Positions 29,627 to 40,889 of a DNA stretch of 64,000 nt are shown here, in pieces. A program made the translations under genes and the position numbers. Numbering within the stretch: position 1 is the first letter of the stretch; each line of letters begins with the position of its first letter. This DNA comes from Neisseria meningitidis (GTDB taxonomy: Bacteria > Pseudomonadota > Gammaproteobacteria > Burkholderiales > Neisseriaceae): the NCBI GenBank assembly GCA_923184405.1, contig OV299793.1, forward strand, positions 96,264-160,263, given 5' to 3'. The notes under the pieces were generated by a model that saw only the letters and a program-made list of their open reading frames with translations, had not been told where the DNA came from and ran no database searches.

Positions 29627-30881
29627 ATGAGTATGGCACTTGCCCAAAAACTTGCCGCCGACAGCATTGCGGCGGTTGCCGAAGGACGCAACCTTCAGGA
29701 CGTGTTGGCGCAAATCCGCACCGCGCATCCCGACCACACGGCACAGGAAAACGGCGCGTTGCAGGACATCGCCTACGGCTGCCAGCGTTATTTGGGCAGT
29801 TTGAAACATATGCTCGCGCAGATGCTGAAAAGCCGATTGACAACCCGCAGCTCGAAAGCCTGCTTTTGGCGGCGTTGTACCAACTGCATTACACGCGCAA
29901 CGCGCCGCACGCCGTGGTCAACGAAGCGGTGGAAAGCATAGCCAAAATCGGACGCGGGCAGTACCGTTCGTTTGCCAACGCGATTTTGCGCCGCTTTTGC
30001 GCGAACGCGACAAGTTTGCGGCTTCCTGAAAAAAGACGATGTGGCGAAACACAACCTGCCGCTGTGGTGGGTGGCTTACCTGAAAAACCATTATCCGAAA
30101 CACTGGCACAACATCACCGCCGCGCTACAATCCCATCCGCCGATGACGTTGCGCGTCAACCGCCGACACGGCAATGCCGAAAGCTATTTGGAAAAACTGG
30201 CTGCGGAAGGTATTCCCGCCAGGGCGTTGGACGAATATGCGGTTACGTTGGAAGAAGCCGTGCCAGTAAACCGTCTGCCCGGTTTTTCAGACGGCATTGT
30301 TTCGGTACAGGACTTCGGTGCGCAGCAGGCGGCGTATCTTCTTAACCCGAAAGACGGCGAACGGATTTTGGACGCGTGCGCCGCGCCGGGCGGCAAGACA
30401 GGGCATATCTTGGAACTGGCGGATTGCCGCGTTACCGCTTTGGACATCGATGCAGGCCGTCTGAAGCGTGTGGAGGACAATATCGCCCGTTTGGGCTTTC
30501 AGACGGCATCGGCGGCGTGTGCCGATGCGCGGGATTTGGCGGCGTGGTATGATGGAAAGCCTTTCGACGCAATCCTTGCCGACGTGCCATGCACCGCTTC
30601 CGGCGTGGCGCGGCGCAATCCCGACGTGAAATGGCTGCGCCGTCCGACCGACGCGCTCAAAACCGCCCGCCAGCAGGAAGCCCTGCTGGACGCACTTTGG
30701 CAAACGCTGAAACAGGGCGGCAGAATGCTGCTTGCCACCTGTTCCGTGTTCGTCGAAGAAAACGACGGGCAATTGCAAAATTCTCAACCGCCATGCCGAT
30801 GCCGAACCGATCGAATCGCGGGTGCTTTTACCGAACAAACACCAAGATGGCTTTTATTACGCGCTTATTCAAAAGCATTAA
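29627..30881 (+). CDS. rsmB: 16S rRNA (cytosine-967-C5) methyltransferase RsmB, frameshifted
   Basis: Methylates C967 of 16S rRNA using S-adenosylmethionine. N-terminal NusB-like RNA-binding domain (residues 1-140; LAQKLAADSIAAVAEGRNLQ, ALYQLHYTRNAPHAVVNEAV). Catalytic core: ILDACAAPGGKTGHILELA (SAM motif I), VTALDIDAGRLKRV, ILADVPCTASGVARRNPDVK with the PC motif, and GGRMLLATCSVF with the second catalytic Cys. Frame errors near 29828 (an A lost from LKKP), 30010 and 30780. The stop overlaps the start of the next gene by 35 bases, so the two are coupled. Confidence 0.93.
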
Positions 30882-31444
30882 ACAATGGCTTGTGCTGCTG
30901 CCGATGCTTTCCGTTTTGCCGGACGCGGCGGCGGAGGGGATAGATGTGAGCCGCGCCGAAGCGAGGATAACCGACGGCGGGCAGCTTTCCATCAGCAGCC
31001 GCTTCCAAACCGAGCTGCCCGACCAGCTCCAACAGGCGTTGCGCCGGGGCGTGCCGCTCAACTTTACCTTAGCTGGCAGCTTTCCGCCCCGATAATCGCT
31101 TCTTATCGGTTTAAATTGGGGCAACTGATTGGCGATGACGACAATATTGACTACAAACTGAGTTTCCATCCGCTGACCAACCGCTACCGCGTTACCGTCG
31201 GCGCGTTTTCGACAGACTACGACACCTTGGATGCGGCATTGCGCGCGACCAACGCGGTTGCCAACTGGAAAGTCCTGAACAAAGGCGCGCTGTCCGGTGC
31301 GGAAGCAGGGAAACCAAGGCGGAAATCCGCCTGACGCTGTCCACTTCAAAACTGCCCAAGCCATTTCAAATCAATGCATTGACTTCTCAAAACTGGCATT
31401 TGGATTCGGGTTGGAAACCTCTAAACATCATCGGGAACAAATAA
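30847..31444 (+). CDS. DUF4390 secreted protein, frameshifted
   Basis: About 198 residues. A signal peptide (MAFITRLFKSIKQWLVLLPM then LSVLPDAAAEG) is followed by ISSRFQTELPDQLQQALRRG, YLSWQLSAPIIASYRFKLGQ and DYKLSFHPLTNRYRVTVGAF, the usual pattern of DUF4390, which accompanies ntrY/ntrX genes in beta-proteobacteria. Frame changes near 31065 and 31305. It overlaps the end of rsmB, and its TAA overlaps the ATG of ntrY (TAATG), so it is translationally coupled to the sensor kinase. Function not known; a periplasmic partner of NtrY is plausible. Confidence 0.8.
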
Positions 31445-33561
31445 TGCGCCGTTTTCTACCGATCGCAGCCATATGCGCCGTCGTCCTGTTGTACGGACTG
31501 ACGGCGGCAACCAGCAGCACCAGTTCGCTGGCGGATTATTTACGGTGGATAGTTGCGTTCAGCGCAATGCTGCTGCTGGTGTTGTCCGCCGTTTTGGCAC
31601 GTTATGTCATATTGCTGTTGAAAGACAGGCGCGACGGCGTATTCGGTTCGCAGATTGCCAAACGCCTTTACGGGATGTTTACGCTGGTTGCCGTACTGCC
31701 CGGCGTGTTTCTGTTCGGCGTTTCCGCACAGTTCATCAACGGTACGATTAATTCGTGGTTCGGCAACGATACCCACGAGGCGCTTGAACGCAGCCTCAAT
31801 TTGAGCAAGTCCGCATTGAATCTGGCGGCAGACAACGCCCTTGGCAACGCCATCCCCGTGCAGATAGACCTCATCAGCACCGCCTCCCTATCCGGCAATA
31901 TGGGCAGGGTGCTGGAACATTATGCCAACAACGGTTTTACACAGTTGCCCTTTACAATGCCGCAAGCGGCAAAATCGAAAAAGCATCAACCCGCACAAGC
32001 TCGATCAGCCGTTTCCGGATAAGGCGCGTTGGGAAAAAATCCAACAGGCGGGTTCGGTCAGGGATTTGGAAAGCATAGGCGGCGTATTGTACGCGCAGGG
32101 CTGGCTGTCGGCGGGTACGCACAGCGGGCGCGATTACGCCTTGTTTTTCCGTCAGCCGATTCCCAAAGGCGTGGCAGAGGATGCCGTCTTAATCGAAAAG
32201 GCAAGGGCGAAATATGCTGAGTTGAGTTACAGCAAAAAAGGTTTGCAGACCTTTTCCTGGCAACCCTGCTGATTGCCTCGCTGCTGTCGATTTTTCTTGC
32301 ACTGGTCATGGCACTGTATTTCGCCCGCCGTTTCGTCGAACCCGTCCTATCGCTTGCCGAGGGGGCAAAGGCGGTGGCGCAAGGCGATTTCAGCCAGACG
32401 CGCCCCGTGTTGCGCAACGACGAGTTCGGACGCTTGACCAAGTTGTTCAACCACATGACCGAGCAACTTTCCATCGCCAAAGAAGCAGACGAGCGCAACC
32501 GCCAGCGCGAAGAAGCCGCCAGACATTATCTTGAATGCGTGTTGGAGGGGCTGACCACGGGCGTGGTGGTGTTTGACGAACAAGGCTGTCTGAAAACCTT
32601 CAACAAAGCGGCGGAACAGATTTTGGGGATGCCGCTTACCCCCCTGTGGGGCAGCAGTTGACACGGATGGCACGGCGTTTCGGCGCAGCAGTCCCTGCTT
32701 GCCGAAGTGTTTGCCGCCATCGGCGCGGCGGCAGGTACGGACAAACCTGTTCATGTGAAATATGCCGCGCCGGACGATGCCAAAATCCTGCTGGGCAAGG
32801 CAACCGTCCTGCCCGAAGACAACGGCAACGGCGTGGTAATGGTGATTGACGACATCACCGCTTTGATACACGCGCAAAAAGAAGCCGCGTGGGGCGAAGT
32901 GGCCAAACGGCTGGCACATGAAATCCGCAATCCGCTCACGCCCATCCAGCTTTCCGCCGAACGGCTGGCGTGGAAATTGGGCGGGAAGCTGGATGAGCAG
33001 GATGCGCAAATCCTGACGCGTTCGACCGACACCATCGTCAAACAGGTGGCGGCATTGAAGGAAATGGTCGAAGCATTCCGCAATTATGCGCGTTCCCCTT
33101 CGCTCAAATTGGAAAATCAGGATTTGAACGCCTTAATCGGCGATGTGTTGGCATTGTATGAAGCCGGTCCGTGTTGGATTGCGGCGGAGCTTGTAGGCGA
33201 ACCGCTGATGGTGGCGGCGGATACGACCGCCATGCGGCAGGTGCTGCACAATATTTTCAAAAATGCCGCCGAAGCGGCGGAAGAAGCCGATGTACCCGAA
33301 GTCAGGGTAAAATCGGAAGCAGGGCAGGACGGTCGGATTGTCCTGACGGTTTGCGACAACGGCAAAGGGTTCGGCAGGGAAATGCTGCACAACGCCTTCG
33401 AGCCGTATGTAACGGACAAACTGGCGGGAACGGGATTGGGTCTGCCTGTGGTGAAAAAAATCATTGAAGAACACGGCGGCCGCATCAGCCTGAGCAATCA
33501 GGATGCGGGTGGCGCGTGTGTCAGAATCATCTTGCCAAAAACGGTAAAAACTTATGCGTAG
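31444..33561 (+). CDS. ntrY: NtrY-type sensor histidine kinase, frameshifted
   Basis: Inner-membrane kinase of about 706 residues. Membrane segments near the start (RRFLPIAAICAVVLLYGLTA; VAFSAMLLLVLSAVLARYVI; FTLVAVLPGVFLFGVS) and one after a periplasmic loop (LLIASLLSIFLALVMALYFA) precede a HAMP domain (FVEPVLSLAEGAKAVAQGDF), a PAS-like segment (LTTGVVVFDEQGCLKTFNK), the H-box AKRLAHEIRNPLTPIQLSAE and the ATPase lobes (FKNAAEAAEEAD; VCDNGKGFG; GTGLGLPVVKKIIEEHGG). Frame errors near 31953, 32255 and 32650 fit losses in short homopolymers. It overlaps ntrX by 8 bases, forming a two-component pair (known to affect respiratory gene expression in gonococci). Confidence 0.92.
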
Positions 33562-34830
33562 CAGCGATAGTATAATTGTAGATGACGAAATCGGCATCCG
33601 CGACCTGCTGTCGGAAATCCTGCAGGACGAAGCGTTATCCGGTCGCATTGGCGGAAAACGCCGAAGAGGCGCGCAAGCTGCGCCATCAGGTACGACCGGC
33701 GATGGTGTTGCTCGATATTTGGATGCCCGATTGCGACGGCATCACCAATTCGAAGGAGTGGGCGAAAAATCGGCAGCTCAATATGCAGGTGGTGATGATG
33801 AGCCGGCATGCAAGCATCGATACCGCCGTAGACAGAGACCAAAATCGGCGCGCTCAACTTTTTGAAAAGACCGATTTACCTGCAAAAGCTGCTGTCTGCC
33901 GTCGAAAACGCGTTGAAGCACGGTGCGGCGAAAATCGAAACGGGGCCTGTATTCGACAAGCTGGGCAACAGTGCGGCGATTCAGGAAATGAACCGTGAAG
34001 TCGAAGCGGCGGTCAAAGCGCATCTCCCGTACTTTTGACGGGCGAAGCGGGTTCGCCGTTTGAAACCGTGGCGCGCTATTTCCATAAAAACGGTACGCCG
34101 TGGGTCAGTCCGGCAAGGGTCGAATATCTGATCGATATGCCGATGGAACTGTTGCAGAAGGCGGAGGGCGGCGTTTTGTACGTCGGCGACATCGCCCAAT
34201 ACAGCCGCAATATCCAATCCGGCATTGCCTTTATCATCGGCAAGGCAGAACGCTGCCGCGTCAGGGTGGTCGCATCGGGCAGCAGGGCGGCAGGTTCAGA
34301 CGGCATTGCCTGCGAGGAAAAGCTGGCGGAACTGCTGTCGGAATCGGTCGTCCGTATTCCGCCGCTGCGTATGCAGCATGAAGATATTCCCTTCCTGATA
34401 CAGGGGATTGCCTGCAATGTGGCGGAAAGTCCAAAGAGTGCGCCCGCCTCATTCAGTGAAGAGGCACTTGCCGCATTGACCCGTTACGACTGGCCGGGAA
34501 ATTTCGACCAACTGCAAAGCGTCGTTGCAACGCTGTTGTTGGAGGCGGACGGACAGGAAATCGGCGCGGCGGCGGTTTCTTCCCTTCGGGGCAGAATGTG
34601 CCTGCCGAGGGAGCGGAAGATATGGTGGGCGGGTTTAATTTCAACCTGCCCCTGCGCGAATTGAGGGAGGAGGTGGAGTGGCGTTATTTCGAGTACCACA
34701 TCGCCCAAGAAGGTCAGAATATGAGCAAAGTGGCGCAGAACGTCGGTTTGGAACGCACGCACCTTTACCGCAAACTCAAACAGCTCGGCATCGGCGTTTC
34801 GCGCCGGGCGGGAGAAAAACCGAAGAATAG
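33554..34830 (+). CDS. ntrX: NtrX-type response regulator with degenerate AAA+ domain, frameshifted
   Basis: The receiver domain has the acidic pair in SIIVDDEIGIRD, phosphorylation Asp in MVLLDIWMPDCDG, and a GALNFLEKPIYLQKLL-like end. The middle corresponds to the sigma-54 AAA+ domain but is eroded: where GESGTGKE would be, it reads TGEAGSPFE, and no GAFTGA loop is present. VGFNFNLPLRELREEVEWRY leads to a Fis-type helix-turn-helix (MSKVAQNVGLERTHLYRKLK). The stop at 34828-34830 is reached if one A is restored to a five-A run at 34815; as read the frame runs on. Frame changes near 33640, 33755, 33835, 34030 and 34590. DNA-binding without sigma-54 activation is inferred. Confidence 0.88.
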
Positions 34831-34866
34831 GCCCGGACGGCAGGTTTACCGGCTGCGGGCTTTTGT

Positions 34867-34902
34867 TTTCAGACGGCATTTGGTGCAAATGCCGTCTGAA
34901 AT
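34867..34902 (+). terminator. inverted uptake-word terminator of the ntrYX operon
   Basis: TTTCAGACGGCATTTG and CAAATGCCGTCTGAAA form a 16-bp stem; dprA starts 19 bases later. Confidence 0.8.
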
Positions 34903-34920
34903 CGTAAGAGGACGGATTTT

Positions 34921-36113
34921 ATGACAGAGGACGAACGTTTCGCGTGGCTGCAATTGGCGTTTACGCCCTATATCGGCGCGGAAAGCTTCCGCTGCTGCTG
35001 CGCCGTTTCGGCAGCGCGTCAAACGCCCTGTCCGCACAGGCGGAACAGGTCGCCCTGGCGGTGCGGCACAAGCAGGCGGCCGAGGCTTGGCGCAATGCGG
35101 AAAAACGCGCCTCGGCGCGGCAGGCGGCAGAAGCGGCGTTGGAATGGGAAATGCGGGACGGATGCCGTCTGATGCTGCTTCAGGATGAAGATTTCCCCGA
35201 AATGCTGACGCAGGGGCTGACCGCGCCGCCGGTTTTGTTTTTGCGCGGCAACGTGCGGCTGCTGCACAAGCTCTTCCGCCGCCATCGTCGGCAGCCGCCA
35301 TGCCACGCCGCAGGCGATGCGGATTGCCAAAGATTTCGGCAGGGCGTTGGGCGGGAAAGGCATCCCCGTCGTGTCGGGTATGGCTTCCGGCATCGACACC
35401 GCCGCCCATCAGGGCGCGTTGGAGGCAGAAGGCGGCACCATCGCCGTGTGGGGGACGGGCATAGACCGCATTTATCCGCCGTCCAATAAAAACCTTGCCT
35501 ATGAAATTGCCGAAAAGGATTGATTGTCAGCGAGTTTCCCTTGGACACGCGTCCGTTTGCAGGCAACTTTCCGCGCCGCAACCGCCTGATTGCCGCACTG
35601 TCGCAAGTAACGCTGGTGGTCGAGGCCGCCTTGGAATCCGGTTCGCTGATTACCGCTTGTTTGGCGGCAGAAATGGGGCGCGAAGTAATGGCGGTACCCG
35701 GTTCGATAGACAACCCGCACAGCAAAGGCTGCCACAAACTGATTAAAGACGGCGCGAAACTGACGGAATGCCTGGACGACATCCTGAACGAATGCCCGCG
35801 GCTCTTGCAAAATAAGGGTGCTTCGTCATATTCTATAAATAAGGAAATGCCTGAAAAGCGCATCACTGCCGTTCAGACGGCATCCGACCAGCTGTCTCTG
35901 CCTGAAGGCAAAATGCCGTCTGAAAAGACGGAAAGCGGCACCGACCGCGGCGGCATACTTGACAGGATGGGTTTCGACCCAGTTCATCCCGACGTGCTTG
36001 CCGGGCAGTTGGCTATGCCTGCCGCAGATTTGTATGCCGCACTGTTGGAATTGGAATTGGACGGCAGCGTTGCCGCAATGCCCGGCGGCAGATACCAGCG
36101 TATCCGAACTTGA
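34921..36113 (+). CDS. dprA: DNA processing protein DprA, frameshifted
   Basis: Loads RecA on incoming single-stranded DNA during natural transformation, fitting a highly competent genus. N-terminal SAM-like region (DERFAWLQLAFTPYIGAESF), then a Rossmann-fold core with GSRHATPQAMRIAKDFGRAL, VVSGMASGIDTAAHQGALEA, TGIDRIYPPSNKNLAYEIAE, EFPLDTRPFAGNFPRRNRLI and VVEAALESGSLITACLAAEM. C-terminal winged helix (GGILDRMGFDPVHPDVLAGQ). Frame errors near 34985, 35270 and 35515 (a G lost in EKGLIVS). Several uptake words lie inside the gene. Length about 397 residues, normal. Confidence 0.93.
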
Positions 36114-36138
36114 ACGCACTTTATATTAAGGAACACGA

Positions 36139-36598
36139 ATGACCGAAGTCATCGCCTACCTCATCGAACATTTCCAAGATTTCGATACCTGTCCGCCGCC
36201 CGAAGACTTGGGTATGCTGCTTGAAGAAGCGGGTTTCGATACGATGGAAATCGGCAACACCCTGATGATGATGGAAGTATTGCTCAACAGCTCCGAATTT
36301 TCCGCCGAACCCGCCGACAGCGGCGCATTGCGCGTGTACAGCAAAGAAGAAACCGACAACCTGCCGCAGGAAGTGATGGGGCTGATGCAGTATCTGATTG
36401 AAGAAAAGCCGTCAGCTGCGAACAGCGGGAAATCATCATCCACGCGCTCATGCACATTCCGGGCGACGAAATTACCGTAGATACCGCCAAAGTGCTGACC
36501 CTGCTGCTTTTATGGGCAAACAAGAGCGAGCTGCCCGTGTTGGTCGGCGACGAGCTGATGGCGCGCTTTTACTCGACAACAAACCCACGATGAACTGA
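36139..36598 (+). CDS. smg: Smg family protein (DUF494), frameshifted
   Basis: About 153 residues. [20 protein letters not shown] opens a small acidic, helical protein; [20 protein letters not shown] and [16 protein letters not shown] fit DUF494. After a frame change near 36410 (a G lost) it continues [20 protein letters not shown], and [20 protein letters not shown] leads to the end at 36598. smg is found beside dprA and topA in many proteobacteria, as here, but its molecular function is unclear. Confidence 0.9.
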
Positions 36599-36603
36599 AG
36601 CGG

Positions 36604-36634
36604 CTTCAGACGGCCCGCCCGAGGCCGTCTGAAA
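36604..36634 (+). terminator. inverted uptake-word hairpin after smg
   Basis: TTCAGACGGCC and GGCCGTCTGAA form an 11-bp stem 6 bases after the smg stop; topA starts 36 bases later. Confidence 0.75.
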
Positions 36635-36669
36635 CGTCGGCATCAAAACCACCATCCAGAGAACGACAA

Positions 36670-38968
36670 ATGGCGAAAAACCTATTAATCGTCGAATCCC
36701 CGTCCAAAGCCAAAACCCTGAAAAAATATTTGGGCGGCGATTTTGAAATCCTTGCATCCTACGGACACGTCCGCGACCTCGTCCCCAAAAGCGGCGCGGT
36801 CGATCCCGACAACGGCTTTGCGATGAAATACCAACTCATCAGCCGCAACGGCAAACACGTCGATGCCATCGTCGCAGGTGCCAAAGAAGCTGAAAACATC
36901 TACCTCGCCACCGACCCGGATAGGGAAGGCGAAGCCATTTCCTGGCATCTTTTGGAAATCCTCAAATCCAAACGCGGCTTGAAAACATCAAGCCGCAGCG
37001 TGTCGTGTTCCACGAAATCACCAAAAACGCCGTGCTCGATGCCGTTGCCCATCCGCGCGAAATCGAAATGGACTTGGTCGATGCGCAACAAGCCCGCCGT
37101 GCTTTGGACTATTTGGTCGGCTTTAACCTTTCGCCATTGTTATGGAAAAAATCCGCCGAGGTTTGAGCGCGGGGCGTGTGCAAAGCCCTGCTTTGCGCCT
37201 GATTTGTGAGCGCGAAAACGAGATCCGCGCGTTTGAAGCGCAGGAATATTGGACGGTACATCTTGACAGTCACAAAGGACGCAGCAAGTTCACCGCCAAA
37301 CTCGCCCAATACAACGGCGCGAAACTCGAACAATTCGACCTGCCGAACGAAGCCGCGCAAGCCGACGTGTTGAAAGAACTCGAAGGCAAAGAGGCCGTCG
37401 TTACCGCCATTGAAAGAAAAAGCGCAGCCGCAATCCTGCCGCGCCGTTCACCACTTCTACCATGCAGCAGGATGCCGTGCGCAAACTCGGCTTCACCACC
37501 GACCGCACCATGCGTACCGCCCAACAGCTTTATGAAGGTATAGACGTAGGGCAGGGCGCGATCGGTCTGATTACCTATATGCGTACTGACAGCGTGAATT
37601 TGGCGGATGAAGCGTTAACCGAAATCCGCCATTACATCGAAAACAAAATCGGCAAAGAATATCTGCCGAGTGCCGCCAAACAATACAAAACCAAATCCAA
37701 AACGCCCAAGAAGCGCACGAAGCCATCCGTCCGACTTCCGTGTACCGCACGCCCGAAAGCGTCAAACCCTTCCTGAGCGCAGACCAGTTCAAACTCTATC
37801 AAATGATTTGGCAGCGTACCGTCGCCTGTCAGATGACGCCTGCCAAATTCGACCAAACCACCGTCGATATTACCGTCGGCAAAGGCGTATTCCGCGTAAC
37901 CGGACAAGTGCAAACCTTCGCAGGCTTCTTGAGCGTTTATGAAGAAAGCAGCGACGATGAAGAAGGCGAAGACAGCAAAAACTGCCCGAAATGAGCGAAG
38001 GCGATAAATTGCCCGTGGACAAACTCTACGGCGAACAACACTTTACCACTCCGCCGCCACGCTACAACGAAGCCACGCTGGTTAAAGCCCTCGAAGAATA
38101 CGGCATCGGCCGCCCCTCGACCTACGCCAGCATCATCTCCACGCTCAAAGACCGCGAATACGTTACCCTTGAGCAAAACGCTTCATGCCCACCGACACAG
38201 GCGACATCGTCAACAAATTCCTGACCGAACACTTCGCCCAATACGTCGATTACCACTTTACCGCCAAACTCGAAGACCAGCTTGACGAAATCGCCGACGG
38301 CAAACGCCAATGGATTCCCTTGATGGACAAATTTCGAAACCGTTCATCAAACAAGTGGAAGAAAAAGAAGGCATCGAACGCGCCAAATTTACCACGCAGG
38401 AACTTGATGAAACCTGCCCGAAATGCGGCGAACACAAACTGCAAATCAAGTTCGGCAAAATGGGCCGTTTCGTTGCGTGTGCCAGCTATCCCGAGTGCAG
38501 CTACACGCGCAATGTCAATGAAACCGCCGAAGAAGCCGCAGAGCGCATCGCCAAAGCCGAAGCCGAACAGGCAGAACTCGACGGACGCGAATGTCCTAAA
38601 TGTGGTGGACGGCTGGTGTACAAATACAGCCGTACCGGCAGTAAATTCATCGGTTGCGCCAACCACCCCAAATGCAAACACGTCGAGCCGCTGGAAAACC
38701 GAAAGATACCGGCGTCCAGTGTCCGCAATGTAAAAAAGGCAACCTCGTCGAGCGTAAATCCCGCTACGGCAAACTGTTTTACAGTTGCAGCACCTATCCC
38801 GACTGTAACTACGCCACATGGAACCCACCCGTTGCAGAAAGCTGTCCAAAATGCGCATGGTAAGTTTTGACCATCAAAACCACCAAACGCTGGGGTGTAG
38901 AAAAAGTCTGCCCACAAAAAGAATGCGGCTGGAAAGAACAGATTGAACCGCCCGCGCCGAAAGAGTGA
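36670..38968 (+). CDS. topA: DNA topoisomerase I, many frameshifts
   Basis: Relaxes negative supercoils through a transient single-strand break. Toprim domain: [35 protein letters not shown] and [16 protein letters not shown] (acidic DxD motif). Gate domain: [19 protein letters not shown] and the catalytic tyrosine region [18 protein letters not shown]. Three or four C-terminal zinc ribbons follow ([14 protein letters not shown]...[49 protein letters not shown]). Eight frame changes (about 36985, 37130, 37430, 37700, 37975, 38185, 38335, 38700) in an essential gene are the best evidence here that frameshifts are artefacts. Full length about 766 residues, normal. Confidence 0.94.
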
Positions 38969-38990
38969 GATTAGGTTGGTTTAAAAGAGA

Positions 38991-39023
38991 AAAGGTCGTC
39001 TGCAAAATTTTCAGACGACCTTT
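38991..39023. terminator. bidirectional hairpin between topA and the convergent gene
   Basis: AAAGGTCGTCTG and CAGACGACCTTT form a perfect 12-bp stem between the topA stop and the leftward gene ending at 39041. It is an uptake-word variant (GTCGTCTG). Confidence 0.75.
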
Positions 39024-39040
39024 GCTTTTCTGTGATTCGT

Positions 39041-39736
39041 TTATTTGAATCCGCGTGTTGTTTTAAAGTCCGATAAAATCCGGTTCATTTCAGGCGCAAA
39101 CAAGGCGATGTAATCGTAAGATAGACCGCGACTGGCACTGGGATGGGGAAAGCAGACGACTTCGCAATCTTCAAACGATTGGAATTTGACATTGAAACGT
39201 GTATCGTCAAATTCTTTTTGCACCGTCTCCAGCGGTTTGGTCTGCTTACCGACCAACTGCTCGAAGCGTGGCAGTACATTTTGGTTGTTCAGAAAATCCG
39301 CCAACCTGCTGCCCACGAAGAGGATGACTTTCGGACGCAGTTTTTCGATGTGGTAGAGAAAATTATCGATGTGCTCGGGCCGTGTGAACTTGTCTGGATT
39401 GTCGATAGTGTTGCCCTGTGTAGCAGCCCAGCTGGTTTGAACCAGGGATTTTTCAAATGCACCGCCCAATCCATTTTCGTCTAAGGGGTGTCCCCACATT
39501 TCAAACCAATTTTTTATCGTATTATCGTAACGCCACTTCTTTGCCTGCTCTCCGAAATAGAGGGATTTGTTTGCAAATGTATGGTCGATTTTGTTTTCAG
39601 GGAGTTTGTATTCACCTGCTACATAAGCAGCCTCATCTGCTTTACTCCAACCCCATTCATAGCCACAAATCATTAAGCCATGTTTGTCGTTGTAGCCTTT
39701 GAACAGACTGTTGCTCAAATTCAAATCCTTCATCAT
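39041..39736 (-). CDS. hypothetical protein, possible uracil-DNA-glycosylase fold
   Basis: Intact 231 residues. LMICGYEWGWSKADEAAYVA near the start and CFPHPSASRGLSYDYIALFA near the end resemble the pattern of uracil-DNA glycosylase superfamily members (an early G.. loop and a late HPS motif); KVILFVGSRLADFL in the middle fits a core strand. No catalytic GQDPY-like motif is seen, so I cannot claim glycosylase activity. ATG 39736 or 39733 can be the start. It shares direction with the membrane protein gene upstream, 20 bases away. Confidence 0.6.
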   Translation of the reverse strand: MMKDLNLSNSLFKGYNDKHGLMICGYEWGWSKADEAAYVAGEYKLPENKIDHTFANKSLYFGEQAKKWRYDNTIKNWFEMWGHPLDENGLGGAFEKSLVQTSWAATQGNTIDNPDKFTRPEHIDNFLYHIEKLRPKVILFVGSRLADFLNNQNVLPRFEQLVGKQTKPLETVQKEFDDTRFNVKFQSFEDCEVVCFPHPSASRGLSYDYIALFAPEMNRILSDFKTTRGFK

Positions 39737-39755
39737 GAACTCTTCCGTTTAAAAT

Positions 39756-40308
39756 TTAAGAGCGATTGACTTCAATGTTTTTAGATCGGGTGGAAAAATC
39801 ATTGTGTAGCCAACATAAATTCAATAAATTTCCTGATAATTCGAAACCTACTAATAGCGCACCTATAAAAGCATTTTCATTACGTTCAGCATGACGGTCA
39901 CGTCGTTCATATTTTTTACGCTTGCTGTTCCCTGTTATTACAGCTAAGCCAAGTGATATGGCGAGAATTGCCCAAACAATAGTACTTAAATAACAATTTT
40001 CCCCATACTATCAATAACGAAAGAAAAAACCTTTTAGTATTAGATCGATAGATTATAATCCATGCCCATGAAAATGCAATAAGAGTTATACATAAGATAC
40101 AAGCTGACAGGATTTCTTTATTTCTAATTAAATAACTTAGAGCGATGAGGATGACAGGTGTCAAGAAAATAATAGTTACATCCCGATAGCTATAAAAGAA
40201 AACTGCCCTATTTTGAATGTGGAGATGTGCACAGAATCCAATATAGCTAAGGATAATAGTTAATATAATAAAAAAAGACCACCAAGGGTGAAGAGATAGG
40301 AATTCCAT
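39756..40308 (-). CDS. four-helix membrane protein, one frameshift near 39990
   Basis: About 184 residues. Hydrophobic segments WWSFFIILTIILSYIGFCAH, VTIIFLTPVILIALSYLI, EILSACILCITLIAFSWAWI and TIVWAILAISLGLAVITG (after the frame change), then a polar tail KKYERRDRHAERNENAFIGA and a last segment ending KNIEVNRS. AT-rich compared with topA, as is the next gene downstream, suggesting later acquisition. No recognised family. Confidence 0.55.
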
Positions 40309-40424
40309 GTTTTCCTTTTTTGTAAAAAGGAAAAAATCTTATCTAATAGTTAATTGCCTAACCAGCCAGAAGAAGTTTAAAATCTATCCCAATAATTCAA
40401 CCATCTATACAGAAAGTTCAGCTT

Positions 40425-40801
40425 ATGGAAACCCACGAAAAAATCCGCCTGATGCGCGAATTGAATAAATGGTCCCAGGAGGATATGGCGGAAAAGCTGG
40501 CGATGTCGGCAGGAGGGTATGCCAAATCGAACGGGGCGAAACGCAGTTGAATGTCCCGCGTTTGGAGCAGTTGGCTCAGATTTTCAAAATCGATATGTGG
40601 GACTTGCTCAAATCAGACGGTGGTGGGATGGTGTTTCAGATTAATGAAGGTGATAGTGGTGGCGATAATGCGTTGTATGCGTCGGGTGATGTTTCGATGA
40701 AAATAGAATTTTTAAAAATGGAGTTGAAACACTGCAAAGAAATGTTGGAACAAAAAGACAAAGAAATCGAGCTGCTCCGCAAGCTGACCGAAACCGTTTA
40801 A
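40425..40801 (+). CDS. XRE-family transcriptional regulator, one frameshift near 40510
   Basis: About 126 residues. N-terminal helix-turn-helix: KIRLMRELNKWSQEDMAEKL, AMSAGGYAKIERGETQLNVP (the frame break is one A lost within YAKIE) and RLEQLAQIFKIDMWDLLKS. The C-terminal part is a coiled coil: MKIEFLKMELKHCKEMLEQK then DKEIELLRKLTETV, likely for dimerisation. Target genes unknown. It is monocistronic with its own terminator, upstream of rsmD. Confidence 0.82.
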
Positions 40802-40805
40802 ACAG

Positions 40806-40840
40806 ATATGCCGTCTGAAAAAAGTTTTCAGACGGCATAT
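40806..40840 (+). terminator. inverted uptake-word terminator of the XRE regulator
   Basis: ATATGCCGTCTGAAAA and TTTTCAGACGGCATAT form a perfect 16-bp stem four bases after the stop. Confidence 0.85.
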
Positions 40841-40889
40841 TCGCTGACAGGTCTTGTATAATACCGTTTGAACTTACAGGTTTTTGATT

